59,444 bases of DNA from UBA7446 sp964014735. Lineage in GTDB: Bacteria; Bacteroidota; Bacteroidia; Flavobacteriales; Flavobacteriaceae. Positions 45,647 to 54,817 of the stretch are shown piece after piece; position 1 is the stretch's first letter, and the number at the start of each line of letters is the position of its first letter. The position numbers and the translations under genes were made by a program. The notes beneath the pieces are model-generated. The model had not been told where the DNA came from and made no database searches. It worked only from the letters and a program-made list of their open reading frames with translations. The stretch is taken from positions 1 through 59,444 of the forward strand of contig CAXHBH010000008.1 in the NCBI GenBank assembly GCA_964014735.1, written 5' to 3'.

Positions 45647-48097
45647 TTAATGCTTTTTCGTATTCGATGCACGCTGTTTAGTGATAGCAATTGAAAGTAC
45701 CTCATCTATTGTGGTAACAAAGTGAAATTGCAATCCTTTGAGATATCGTTCTGGAATTTCTGTGATATCTGCTTTGTTTTTCTCACTTAAAATAATCTCT
45801 TTTATATTCGCGCGTTTTGCTGCAAGTATCTTTTCTTTGATACCTCCTACAGGTAAAACCTTACCCCGTAAGGTAACCTCACCAGTCATGGCAATGCGAT
45901 TTTTTACCTTTCGTTTTAATATGCTCGAAACCAAAGAGGTAATCATTGTAATACCCGCACTAGGTCCATCTTTTGGAGTTGCTCCTTCGGGAACATGTAT
46001 GTGAAAGTTGTATTTCGAAAAGAAGTCATCTTCAATATTCAAATCAGCTGCATTTGCCTTGATGTATTGCAAGGCTATGGTTGCTGATTCCTTCATAACC
46101 TCTCCTAAGTTTCCAGTAATGGATAGGTTACCATTGCCCTTGCTTATGGACGATTCAATAAATAGAATATCACCACCAACTCTAGTCCAAGCAAGACCAG
46201 TGACAACACCCGCAACGTTATTATTTTCATAAGTGTCGCGCAACATCTTTGCAGGACCTAGTATGGCTTCTATCTCTTCACTTAGTAATTTAGGTGATCT
46301 TGGTGTTTCTTTAGCCTCAAGCATTGCAAATTGACGAACTACCTTGGAAATTTGTTTTTCAAGACCTCTTACCCCCGACTCACGTGTGTAACCAGCTACT
46401 ATAAGTTGCATGGTTTCTTTTGGTAATTTTACAGCCGATTTTTCAAGACCGTGTTCCTTGAGTTGTTTTGGCAATAAATAACGTAGTCCAATCTGCACTT
46501 TTTCTTCTATTGTATAACCTGTTACCTCAATTATTTCCATGCGGTCAAGTAATGCAGGCTGTATGGACGAAAGTCCGTTTGCGGTTGCAATAAACATTAC
46601 TTTAGATAAATCATATCCTGTTTCTAAATAATTGTCATAGAAATTGGTATTTTGCTCTGGATCTAACACCTCTAGCATAGCTGAAGAGGGGTCTCCATTA
46701 GCACTTACTGAAAGCTTATCAAGCTCGTCAAGAACAAATACTGGATTTGAAGTAGTAGCTTTTTTAATGTTTTGTACTACCCTACCCGGCATAGCACCTA
46801 TATAGGTCTTACGGTGTCCACGAATTTCAGCTTCATCACGCATACCACCCAAAGACATACGAACATATTTTCTGCCTAATGCTTCAGCAACGGATTTACC
46901 AAGTGAGGTTTTTCCCACGCCAGGGGGACCAACCAAACAAATAATGGGCGATTTCATATCGTTACGCAACTTTAGCACTGCCAGATGTTCAATAATTCGT
47001 TGTTTTACTTTGTCCAAACCAAAGTGATCACGATCTAAAATTTTCTGAGCCCTATCCAAGTCAAAAGAATCCTCAGAAAAAGTATTCCAAGGTAAATCAA
47101 GATACAAGTCTAAATAGTTTCTTTGTACCGAATATTCTGCCACTTGAGGATTCATACGTTCAAGCTTGGCTAGTTCTTTATTAAAATGCTTTGCTACCAT
47201 ATCGCTCCAAGACTTTGTCTTGGCACGATCATGCATGTCGTGTACCTCTTCATCATATGAAACACCTCCCAACTCCTCTTGAATGGTTTTCATTTGTTGG
47301 TGCAAGAAATATTCACGCTGTTGCTGGTCTAAATCTGTTCGTACTTTGCTTTGTATATCATTTTTTAATGAAAGTTTTTGATACTCAACATTCATCTTCT
47401 CTAAACATAACATAGCGCGCTGATCCAGTTGATCTCTCTCTAATATTTCTTGCTTTTCTGCAACGGACATATTCATATTGGATGAAACAAAATTTACCAA
47501 AAACGTATTGCTTTGAATATTTTTAATAGCAAAAGATGCTTCTGAGGGTATCTCTGGGTTTTGTGTAATAATTTTTAATGCTAAATCGCGAATGGAATCA
47601 ATGATTGCCTCAAAATTGGGGTCGTCATTTTCTGGTCGGACCTCTTCGAGTCCTTTTATTTGAGCTTTTAGAAAAGGGCGTTCACAAGTATAGGCTGCAG
47701 TTTCAAATCGTTTTTTTCCTTGCAGAATTACAGTAGTGTTGCCATCAGGCATTTTAAGGACCCTGAGAACTTTTGCAAGTGTTCCTTTTTCAAACAAATC
47801 ATTGGGGGAAGGTGATTTGGTTTCGCCATTCTGTTGTGCAATTACGCCAAGTAATTTACTTCCTTTATTTACTTCTTTAATAAGCTTGACAGAGCGATCT
47901 CTACTTGCGGTAATGGGAATGACAACACCTGGAAACAATACTGTATTTTTTAATGGAAGAATGGGTAACTCTTCTGGAAGTGGCTCTTTTCGCATAGCTT
48001 CTTCATCATCTGAAGTCATAAGTGGAATCAAATCCGCTTCATCTTCTAGATCTTGTGGCAAGAGCGTGTCCAAAGACAAAATTTTATTTTGAGACAT
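45647..48097 (-). CDS. lon: ATP-dependent Lon protease (816 aa)
   Basis: AAA+ serine protease of LonA type. The N-terminal substrate domain contains LPILPLKNTVLFPGVVIPI. The ATPase has Walker A GPPGVGKTSLGKSVA and LGGMRDEAEIRGHRKTYIGA. The C-terminal protease domain carries catalytic Ser713 in PKDGPSAGITM and Lys754 in GGIKEKILAAKRA. Length is normal. It is the first gene of a run lon-porQ-cmk-lactonase. Confidence 0.96.
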   Translation of the reverse strand: MSQNKILSLDTLLPQDLEDEADLIPLMTSDDEEAMRKEPLPEELPILPLKNTVLFPGVVIPITASRDRSVKLIKEVNKGSKLLGVIAQQNGETKSPSPNDLFEKGTLAKVLRVLKMPDGNTTVILQGKKRFETAAYTCERPFLKAQIKGLEEVRPENDDPNFEAIIDSIRDLALKIITQNPEIPSEASFAIKNIQSNTFLVNFVSSNMNMSVAEKQEILERDQLDQRAMLCLEKMNVEYQKLSLKNDIQSKVRTDLDQQQREYFLHQQMKTIQEELGGVSYDEEVHDMHDRAKTKSWSDMVAKHFNKELAKLERMNPQVAEYSVQRNYLDLYLDLPWNTFSEDSFDLDRAQKILDRDHFGLDKVKQRIIEHLAVLKLRNDMKSPIICLVGPPGVGKTSLGKSVAEALGRKYVRMSLGGMRDEAEIRGHRKTYIGAMPGRVVQNIKKATTSNPVFVLDELDKLSVSANGDPSSAMLEVLDPEQNTNFYDNYLETGYDLSKVMFIATANGLSSIQPALLDRMEIIEVTGYTIEEKVQIGLRYLLPKQLKEHGLEKSAVKLPKETMQLIVAGYTRESGVRGLEKQISKVVRQFAMLEAKETPRSPKLLSEEIEAILGPAKMLRDTYENNNVAGVVTGLAWTRVGGDILFIESSISKGNGNLSITGNLGEVMKESATIALQYIKANAADLNIEDDFFSKYNFHIHVPEGATPKDGPSAGITMITSLVSSILKRKVKNRIAMTGEVTLRGKVLPVGGIKEKILAAKRANIKEIILSEKNKADITEIPERYLKGLQFHFVTTIDEVLSIAITKQRASNTKKH

Positions 48098-48245
48098 AAA
48101 AATATATGAATGCCATTTTGTCCGATTTTAAATTAAAAACCTTAAAAACAACTGATTTTATTTGTTATATAATAAATTTCAAACTCTATGCCATTATAAC
48201 ATTATCTACAAAAGTCGTTATTAATATTCAAGTCTTAATAAAATC

Positions 48246-48305
48246 ATGAAAACAACATACATACTATTGAATTTATTAATGATATCTCTAGTCACCTATT
48301 CGTAA
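48246..48305 (+). other. 19-codon signal-peptide-like open frame
   Basis: ATG at 48246 opens MKTTYILLNLLMISLVTYS and stops with TAA. It looks exactly like an export signal, but nothing follows. It lies in the 265-nt gap between lon and the MFS gene, which is otherwise A+T-rich and featureless. It is either the stump of a lost exported protein, a microprotein, or chance. Confidence 0.3.
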
Positions 48306-48362
48306 AGTAGATATGACAGCTAAATAAAAAGGTTGAAAATTAAGGATTAGCTAAGTATACAT

Positions 48363-49685
48363 TTAGTTACCAGCAAGGGCTTTTTCCTTAATACTCAGTC
48401 TAATTAATAATATAGCCCCGACAAAGAAAAAGACTACAAAAAACAGTAGTGCATTTCGCATACTACCTGTTATTTGGTCAATGGTGGCGTACATCAACAT
48501 ACCTATAACAATACCAACTTTTTCAGCCACATCGTAGAAACTGAAATAAGAAGTTGTATCTTGTGTTTCTGGTATCATTTGAGAGTATGTTGAGCGTGCT
48601 ACAGACTGAATTCCACCCATACAAAGACCAACACAACCAGCGACTAAATAAAACTCAATGGGTTCGTATATAAAATAAGCGATTATACACAAGGCTACCC
48701 AAATGGAATTTAACAGTATTAAGGTTTTGATGTTACCCCATTTATTGGCAAGCTTAGAGGAAAGCAAGGCGCCAAAAATAGCAATGATTTGAATGAGCAA
48801 TATACTGATGATAAGCCCCATTGTTTTCTCCTGTCCTGACCAAGAAATCTCCTGCTCACCAAAATATGCAGCCACAATCATTACCGTTTGTAAAGCCATA
48901 CTAAACACAAAAAAAGCACCTAGATAGCGTTTTAATTGACTCAGATTTCGAAGGCTCTTCCAAACTATTTTAAGTTCTCGATAACCATTAAAGAATATAT
49001 CTTTGGTGTATATCTTATCTTTAAAACCACGTGGCAAATGATAGAATGCAATGTGGCTGAAACCAAACCACCATATTCCCACCGTGACAAAAGAATAACG
49101 CATAGCTTTTATTGATGCCTCTCCTCCTTCGGCAGTAATGTCAAACCATTCTGGGTTTAAAACCATAAAGAGATTAATAAGTAGTAACAAAACACTCCCA
49201 ATATAGCCTAATGCAAAGCCACGAGCACTGATTTTATTGTGTTGTTCTGGATAGGCAATATCCGGCAGATAAGAGTTGTAAAAAACCAGACTTGACCATG
49301 CGCCAACCAGCGCTAAAAAATAAAACAACAAACCCCAATATAGGTTGTCAATTTCAAACCAATACAACCCAATGCATGCAGCAGAACCCAAATAACAATA
49401 AAACTGCATAAAACGCTTTTTATTACCCATATAGTCAGCAATTCCAGACAGAATGGGGGACCATATTGCAATAAACATAAAGGCCAGGGCGGTTACATAA
49501 CTTATAAGAGCCGTGTTTTTAAAAAACATGCCAAACACTTCTAAATATGGCTCATCAGTACAAATGTATCCGTAGTAAAGGGGAAAAATAGCCGAGGAAA
49601 TAACGAGGAAATAAACAGAATTTGCCCAATCGTATGAGGCCCAAGCGCGTAGAAGCCTTTTGTCCCCTTTTTTATGTGGTGGCAT
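48363..49685 (-). CDS. MFS transporter, UMF1/Atg22-like (440 aa)
   Basis: Polytopic membrane protein with about 12 hydrophobic segments. The start RAWASYDWANSVYFLVISSA and the ADYMGNKKRFMQFYCYLG loop are typical of UMF1-type permeases of the major facilitator superfamily, as is the GIQSVARSTYSQMIPE segment. The family's substrate is not established in bacteria. The gene is divergent from the alpha/beta hydrolase gene across 69 nt. Confidence 0.85.
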   Translation of the reverse strand: MPPHKKGDKRLLRAWASYDWANSVYFLVISSAIFPLYYGYICTDEPYLEVFGMFFKNTALISYVTALAFMFIAIWSPILSGIADYMGNKKRFMQFYCYLGSAACIGLYWFEIDNLYWGLLFYFLALVGAWSSLVFYNSYLPDIAYPEQHNKISARGFALGYIGSVLLLLINLFMVLNPEWFDITAEGGEASIKAMRYSFVTVGIWWFGFSHIAFYHLPRGFKDKIYTKDIFFNGYRELKIVWKSLRNLSQLKRYLGAFFVFSMALQTVMIVAAYFGEQEISWSGQEKTMGLIISILLIQIIAIFGALLSSKLANKWGNIKTLILLNSIWVALCIIAYFIYEPIEFYLVAGCVGLCMGGIQSVARSTYSQMIPETQDTTSYFSFYDVAEKVGIVIGMLMYATIDQITGSMRNALLFFVVFFFVGAILLIRLSIKEKALAGN

Positions 49686-49754
49686 ATTGTTTATTTATTC
49701 AAATTAACAAAAAATTGTTTTAAAACTTAAAAAGGATAAGTTTAACTTTACCAA

Positions 49755-50615
49755 ATGAAAAGCAAAAAAAAGCATAAACAAGGTGTTGCCGTACCGTTTT
49801 GGCTTAAGCAATTTCTGGTGTCAATTGAACGTATATCTCCTAAATTGGGAATGCGTGTCGCAGCATATATATTCTCCAAACCATTTAAATTTAAACTACC
49901 TGAAAAAGAGTTAAAAGCATTAGCGTTTTGCCAAGAAGTTTTAGTTGCAGTTCCAGATATCAACGAAACCATTATGTGCTTTGAATGGAAAAATAAAGGC
50001 GAAAAGGCGTTGCTGGCTCATGGCTGGAGTGGTAGGGGAACACAACTCTATGCCATTGCGGAAAAACTCCACAAAAAAGGCTACCATGTAGTTTCATTTG
50101 ATGCACCGGCACATGGCAAATCTACAGGAAAAATTACCAATATGCTTCAATGGATTGCCGCTATAAAAATGCTAAATATTCATTATGGGGGATTTGATAT
50201 TTTTATTGGTCACTCACTTGGAGGTATGGCTATTTTAAAGTTTTGTGAACAGCCAACTAATGCAAAAAAAATTATAACTATTGGATCTGGAGATCTAATG
50301 CGCACAATTTTTGATAACTTTATTAATGCAATTGGCTTAAAGTTCGAAACATCTCAACGTATGAAGACATATTTTCAAAACAAATACAAAGTCAAAATCA
50401 ATGAATATGACGCAAGCTATGTAGTAAAAAAACAACAAACACCAACGTTAATTATTCACGATGAAGACGACCGTGATATCGATATAAATTGTGCTTTAAA
50501 CATACACAAACATCACCCCAATTCAACTTTAATGATAACTTCACGACTGGGTCATAGAAGGATTCTAAGAGATGAAAAGGTCATTCATAAAATAATGTCA
50601 TTTATCCAAGCATGA
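49755..50615 (+). CDS. Alpha/beta hydrolase (286 aa)
   Basis: Alpha/beta-hydrolase fold. LLAHGWSGRGTQ supplies the oxyanion HG motif, FDAPAHGKS follows, and the nucleophile elbow is FIGHSLGGMAIL with the Ser near residue 156. The late Asp in IIHDEDDRDI and the His in SRLGHRRIL complete a plausible triad. No signal peptide is seen. The substrate is unknown. The last 4 nt overlap the start of msrB. A TAACTTTA box (49743-49750) sits 4 nt before the ATG. Confidence 0.82.
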   Translation: MKSKKKHKQGVAVPFWLKQFLVSIERISPKLGMRVAAYIFSKPFKFKLPEKELKALAFCQEVLVAVPDINETIMCFEWKNKGEKALLAHGWSGRGTQLYAIAEKLHKKGYHVVSFDAPAHGKSTGKITNMLQWIAAIKMLNIHYGGFDIFIGHSLGGMAILKFCEQPTNAKKIITIGSGDLMRTIFDNFINAIGLKFETSQRMKTYFQNKYKVKINEYDASYVVKKQQTPTLIIHDEDDRDIDINCALNIHKHHPNSTLMITSRLGHRRILRDEKVIHKIMSFIQA

Positions 50616-51112
50616 TGAGAGCATTAGCTTACCCCATATTTTTATGCCTTTTTATAATGCAACATGCTTGCGCACAAGAACCTACAAAACAAAAAATAAC
50701 AGAAACTGCTCAAGAAATGAAAAAAACAGATGCATACTGGAGAGACAAACTTAACCCTGAGGCCTATAGAATACTACGCCAAAAGGGAACGGAATATCCC
50801 CATACAGGTGAATACAATCTACACTTTGACAAGGGCACTTACAGCTGTTATGCATGTAAAGAACCTCTTTTTGCGAGTAGCTCGAAGTTTAAGAGCAATT
50901 GCGGGTGGCCTAGTTTTGATTCAGCCATTGAAGGAAAAATAAGGTATGAGAAAGATACCACCCATGGTATGGTACGTACCGAAATCATTTGTAACAGTTG
51001 TGATGGACACCTTGGTCACATTTTTAACGATGGCCCAACAGAAACTGGTTTGCGCTATTGTGTTAATTCAGTATCCCTTGATTTTAAATCTGAGGACAAA
51101 GGCAAAGAATAG
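50612..51112 (+). CDS. msrB: Peptide-methionine (R)-S-oxide reductase, exported (166 aa)
   Basis: Reduces methionine-R-sulfoxide in proteins. A signal peptide (about 1-21, ending QHACAQ) suggests periplasmic location. The zinc CxxC pairs are Cys79/Cys82 and Cys127/Cys130, and the catalytic Cys150 lies in RYCVNSVSL. GWPSFD and DGHLGHIFNDGP are family signatures. It starts in the stop of the hydrolase gene (ATGATG; the second ATG at 50615 is an alternative). Confidence 0.95.
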   Translation: MMRALAYPIFLCLFIMQHACAQEPTKQKITETAQEMKKTDAYWRDKLNPEAYRILRQKGTEYPHTGEYNLHFDKGTYSCYACKEPLFASSSKFKSNCGWPSFDSAIEGKIRYEKDTTHGMVRTEIICNSCDGHLGHIFNDGPTETGLRYCVNSVSLDFKSEDKGKE

Positions 51113-51124
51113 CCATCTGTTTCG

Positions 51125-51146
51125 TATTTTTGCTAAAAATTTAGCA
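51125..51146 (+). promoter_or_regulatory. Candidate -7 box TATTTTTG and palindrome before lpdA
   Basis: TATTTTTG (51125-51132) is an exact TAnnTTTG match 15 nt before the ATG. It runs into the palindrome TGCTAAA-AA-TTTAGCA (51131-51146), which could be an operator or a small hairpin in the leader. Confidence 0.4.
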
Positions 51147-51147
51147 T

Positions 51148-52539
51148 ATGAGCAAATACGACATCATTGTTTTGGGAAGTGGACCTGGTGGTTATGTTAC
51201 TGCTATCCGCGCTTCGCAATTAGGACTTAAAACAGCAATTGTTGAAAAAGAAAGTCTTGGGGGCGTTTGTCTGAACTGGGGCTGTATTCCTACCAAAGCA
51301 CTTATTAAATCTGCGCAAGTTTTTGAATACCTACAACATGCTGAAGATTACGGACTAAAAGTAAAAGAATACGACAAAGATTTTGATGCAGTAGTCAATC
51401 GCAGTCGTTCTGTTGCGGATACAATGAGTAAGGGCGTTCAGTTTTTGTTAAAAAAAAATAAAATTGACGTAATCATGGGCTATGGCTCATTGTTACCTGG
51501 CAAGAAAATACACGTAAAAGCAGAAGATGGAAGCGAACAAGAACTATCTGCTCAAAATATCATCATTGCGACGGGTGCTAGATCACGCGAATTACCAAGC
51601 ATGCCACAAGATGGTGAAAAAGTCATTGGCTATCGAAAAGCCATGACACTTGAAAAACAACCCAAAAAACTTATCGTTGTAGGCTCTGGAGCCATAGGAG
51701 TAGAATTTGCATATTTCTATAACGCTATGGGAACAGAAGTAACTCTAATTGAATACCAACCACGAATAGTACCTGTTGAAGATGAGGAGATTTCAAAACA
51801 AATGGAGCGTTCGTTTAAAAAGAGCGGAATTAAAGTTATGACTAGTGCTGAAGTCACTTCAGTTGATACTAGTGGTAAAGGTGTAAAGGCAACGGTTAAA
51901 ACCAAAAAGGGCGAAGAAGTGCTTCAAGCAGATGTGGTACTTTCTGCTGTGGGCATTAAAACCAATACTGAAAACATTGGTCTAGAAGCTGTTGGTATTG
52001 CAACAGACAAAGACAAAATTCTAGTAAACGATTTTTATCAAACCAATATTCCGGGCTATTATGCCATTGGTGATATTACTGCAGGTCAGGCTTTGGCACA
52101 TGTTGCTTCAGCAGAAGGCATTTTGTGTGTTGAAAAAATTGCAGGCCAGCAAGTTGAACCACTAGACTATGGTAACATTCCCGGTTGTACCTATAGTAGC
52201 CCAGAAATAGCTTCAGTAGGATTAACCGAAGCCCAGGCCAAAGGACAGGACTTGGATGTAAAAATTGGAAAATTTCCCTTTTCTGCTTCTGGAAAAGCGC
52301 AAGCTAGCGGCACACCAGACGGATTTATCAAGGTGATTTTTGATGCTAAATATGGTGAGTGGCTGGGCTGCCATATGATTGGTGCCGGTGTTACGGATAT
52401 GATAGCCGAAGCAGTATTAGGACGCAAATTAGAAACCACTGGACACGAAGTTCTAAAAGCAGTGCATCCGCATCCAACCATGAGCGAGGCCATGATGGAA
52501 GCCGTAGCAGATGCCTACGACGAGGTAATTCATCTTTAG
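51148..52539 (+). CDS. lpdA: Dihydrolipoyl dehydrogenase (463 aa)
   Basis: FAD/NAD disulfide oxidoreductase, E3 of the 2-oxoacid dehydrogenase complexes and L protein of glycine cleavage. The N-terminal FAD motif is VLGSGPGGYVTAIRA, the redox disulfide Cys41/Cys46 lies in GGVCLNWGCIPTK, the NAD motif is VVGSGAIGVEFA, and the C-terminal HPHPTMSEAMMEA carries the active-site His. Length is normal. It ends just before a strong terminator. Confidence 0.96.
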   Translation: MSKYDIIVLGSGPGGYVTAIRASQLGLKTAIVEKESLGGVCLNWGCIPTKALIKSAQVFEYLQHAEDYGLKVKEYDKDFDAVVNRSRSVADTMSKGVQFLLKKNKIDVIMGYGSLLPGKKIHVKAEDGSEQELSAQNIIIATGARSRELPSMPQDGEKVIGYRKAMTLEKQPKKLIVVGSGAIGVEFAYFYNAMGTEVTLIEYQPRIVPVEDEEISKQMERSFKKSGIKVMTSAEVTSVDTSGKGVKATVKTKKGEEVLQADVVLSAVGIKTNTENIGLEAVGIATDKDKILVNDFYQTNIPGYYAIGDITAGQALAHVASAEGILCVEKIAGQQVEPLDYGNIPGCTYSSPEIASVGLTEAQAKGQDLDVKIGKFPFSASGKAQASGTPDGFIKVIFDAKYGEWLGCHMIGAGVTDMIAEAVLGRKLETTGHEVLKAVHPHPTMSEAMMEAVADAYDEVIHL

Positions 52540-52546
52540 AAAAATC

Positions 52547-52573
52547 AAAAGCAGCCTATCGGCTGCTTTTTTT
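52547..52573 (+). terminator. Intrinsic terminator after lpdA
   Basis: AAAAGCAGCC (52547-52556), loop TATC, GGCTGCTTTT (52561-52570) and further T. It is a perfect 10-bp stem followed by a T-run. Confidence 0.92.
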
Positions 52574-52587
52574 ATACATTAGATCTA

Positions 52588-53445
52588 ATGAAAAAAAATA
52601 TTGTTATCACAGGTATTTCTTCTGGTATTGGACGTGATGCCCTACGACTGCTTCACAGCAAAGGCTATCACATTTATGGTAGTGTTCGTAAAGAAACAGA
52701 CGCCAAATTACTTACCGAAGCATACCCACAACGCTTTACCCCGCTCATTTTTGACGTACAGGATCAGGCTGGGGTAACCCAAGCTGCTAAGGTTGTTTTT
52801 GATGAATGCGTCCGTATAGATTCGCTTATTAATAATGCGGGTATTGCTGTTCCCGGACCATTACAATTTGTTAAAGAAGAAGATTTCGAAAAACAAATGG
52901 ATATCAATCTAAAGTCTGTAAGACGCATCACCAATACTTTCTTACCCCTACTTGGCACCGCAACTGATTTTAAAGGAAAGCCGGGAAGAATTATTAACAT
53001 CAGCTCCATATCTGGGTTATTAAGTGTCCCATTCAATGGCGTTTATTCAATCTCAAAGCATGCCTTGGAAAGCATGACAGATGTATATAGAAGAGAATTA
53101 CGGCGTTACGGTATAAAAGTAATAGCTATAGAACCTGGACCAATTAAGACAAAAATATGGGGTAAGAACCTAAACAGCATGGAGCAATTTGCAAACACAG
53201 ATTACTACGACATTTTGCAAAAGGCCAATAAAATGATTGAAAATACGGAGAAAAATGCCTTTCCTGTATCGCGCACTTCAGATGTTATTTTAAAGTGTGT
53301 CACCAAAAAAAATCCCAAAACACGCTATATCGTTCACAAAAACGCTTTTATTTTTAAAATATTTGCAAACTACTTTCCTGACAAATTATTGGATTGGTTT
53401 ATTAACAGGGGGTTGTCAAAAGGAAACCGCCACAGGCCAGTGTAA
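52588..53445 (+). CDS. SDR-family oxidoreductase (285 aa)
   Basis: Classical SDR with ITGISSGIGRDALRLL (cofactor glycines at about 8-14), LINNAGIAVPGP, INISSISGLLSVPFNG and catalytic YSISK. The C-terminal extension ends in a basic tail (GLSKGNRHRP). Relatives are retinol-dehydrogenase-like or estradiol 17-beta-type SDRs, but the substrate is not predictable. It is convergent with aroQ, with zero spacing. Confidence 0.85.
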   Translation: MKKNIVITGISSGIGRDALRLLHSKGYHIYGSVRKETDAKLLTEAYPQRFTPLIFDVQDQAGVTQAAKVVFDECVRIDSLINNAGIAVPGPLQFVKEEDFEKQMDINLKSVRRITNTFLPLLGTATDFKGKPGRIINISSISGLLSVPFNGVYSISKHALESMTDVYRRELRRYGIKVIAIEPGPIKTKIWGKNLNSMEQFANTDYYDILQKANKMIENTEKNAFPVSRTSDVILKCVTKKNPKTRYIVHKNAFIFKIFANYFPDKLLDWFINRGLSKGNRHRPV

Positions 53446-53865
53446 TTAATTAGTGTTAAAGCTCTCTATTGCTAAACGGTATACATCCAGACCAAAACCG
53501 AGAATTAAACCCTTTGCATTGGGCGTAATAAAAGAAGTGTGTCGAAAATCTTCACGGGAAAACGTATTTGAAATATGCACTTCCACCACAGGTGTTTCAA
53601 TGGCTTTTATGGCATCGCCAATTCCAACAGAAGTGTGCGTATAAGCACCTGCATTTAGTATAATCCCATCTACAGAAAAGCCGTCTGCATGAAGCGCATC
53701 GATTAATTCGCCTTCAATATTGGATTGCACATAAGTGATCTCAATTTCTGGGTAGCGCACTTTAAGGGCTTCTAAATATCCTGTAAAACCATGTGAACCA
53801 TAAATTTCAGGCTCGCGTTTACCAAGTAAATTGAGGTTTGGTCCATTGATGATAGTAATCTTCAT
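53446..53865 (-). CDS. aroQ: 3-dehydroquinate dehydratase, type II (139 aa)
   Basis: Third shikimate-pathway step. INGPNLNLLGKREPEIYG provides Arg17 and catalytic Tyr22; ILNAGAYTHTSVGI and VEVHISNTFSREDFRH contain the catalytic His and substrate-binding residues. Length is typical of the dodecameric type II enzyme. It is the only gene of its unit here, divergent from the recombinase gene. Confidence 0.96.
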   Translation of the reverse strand: MKITIINGPNLNLLGKREPEIYGSHGFTGYLEALKVRYPEIEITYVQSNIEGELIDALHADGFSVDGIILNAGAYTHTSVGIGDAIKAIETPVVEVHISNTFSREDFRHTSFITPNAKGLILGFGLDVYRLAIESFNTN

Positions 53866-53909
53866 ATGATATTTTAGTCAAAACTAATAAACTCTTGTCA
53901 ATCAATCCT

Positions 53910-53917
53910 TATTTTTG
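53910..53917 (+). promoter_or_regulatory. Candidate -7 box TATTTTTG 3 nt before the recombinase ATG
   Basis: Exact TAnnTTTG match, ending 3 nt before ATG 53921. Transcription would begin inside or just after the start codon if this box is used conventionally, implying a leaderless mRNA or a downstream start. No clear -33 element is visible. Confidence 0.4.
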
Positions 53918-53920
53918 GGT

Positions 53921-54817
53921 ATGCAATGGGAAAAAGCTTTGGAAGATTATGGATATTATTTGCGTTTGGAGCAAGGCTTATCTGAAAACACTATTGAAGG
54001 GTATCGGTTTGATGTGAGGCGTCTAATGCGTTATTGCAAAACCTTAGACCACAACAACAAACCCCAGAATATTGATGTGGAAACCCTTAAAGATTTTGTG
54101 TATCAAATTTCAAAAGAAGTGCAACCACCTACCCAATCGCGTATGCTGTCAGGTATCAAAGGATTTTTTGGGTATATGGAACTAGAGGGCTACCGAAAAG
54201 ACAACCCAACCTTGTTAATTGAAACACCTAAAACTCGGAAAACATTTCCAGACACCCTAGCAGTTGACGAAGTAGATGCACTAATTCAATCCATAGATAT
54301 GAATAGTAAACATGGCATGCGCAACAAATGCATTCTAGAATTACTTTACAGCTGTGGACTAAGAGTAAGTGAGCTAACCGAACTAAAGTGCGCAGATTTA
54401 TTTTTTGACAAAAGTCTAATACGGGTAAAAGGGAAAGGAGACAAAGTACGTTGGGCACCGATAGCCGATATGACTATAAAAATTATTAGAGAATATAAAA
54501 ACTTAAAAAGGCATAAGCATGCGGCAAAAGGGTTTGAAGATGTCTTATTTTTAAATAATAGGGGCAAATCTATAACAAGAGTGATGGTTTATACAATTGT
54601 AAAGAAAGCTGCAGTATTAGCCAACATCAACAAAAACATCAGCCCACACACGTTAAGGCATTCATATGCAACACATTTGGTAGAAAACGGAGCAGACATT
54701 CAATTGGTGCAGCATATGATGGGGCATGCTAGCATAACTACTACAGAACGGTATATTCACATGAGCCAAAGTCACTTAAAAGATGCAATTACAAAATTTC
54801 ACCCTAGATCAAACTGA
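53921..54817 (+). CDS. xerD: Site-specific tyrosine recombinase, XerD type (298 aa)
   Basis: Resolves chromosome dimers with a partner Xer protein. The frame opens at a TTG (53915), but ATG 53921 (MQWEKALEDYGYY) is preferred. The N-terminal SAM-like core-binding domain (1-about 100) precedes the catalytic domain with Arg148 (CGLRVSEL), His243 and Arg246 (HTLRHSYATHL), His269 (MMGHASI) and nucleophile Tyr278 (TERYIH). No phage or transposon genes surround it, and length is standard, so it is a housekeeping Xer rather than an element integrase. Its last 9 nt overlap the convergent regulator gene. Confidence 0.92.
   Translation: MQWEKALEDYGYYLRLEQGLSENTIEGYRFDVRRLMRYCKTLDHNNKPQNIDVETLKDFVYQISKEVQPPTQSRMLSGIKGFFGYMELEGYRKDNPTLLIETPKTRKTFPDTLAVDEVDALIQSIDMNSKHGMRNKCILELLYSCGLRVSELTELKCADLFFDKSLIRVKGKGDKVRWAPIADMTIKIIREYKNLKRHKHAAKGFEDVLFLNNRGKSITRVMVYTIVKKAAVLANINKNISPHTLRHSYATHLVENGADIQLVQHMMGHASITTTERYIHMSQSHLKDAITKFHPRSN

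Noticed and set aside
53921..54817. Tyrosine recombinase as marker of a mobile element
   Set aside because: Length, motif layout and core-gene neighbours fit housekeeping XerD; no repeats, excisionase or phage genes are near.
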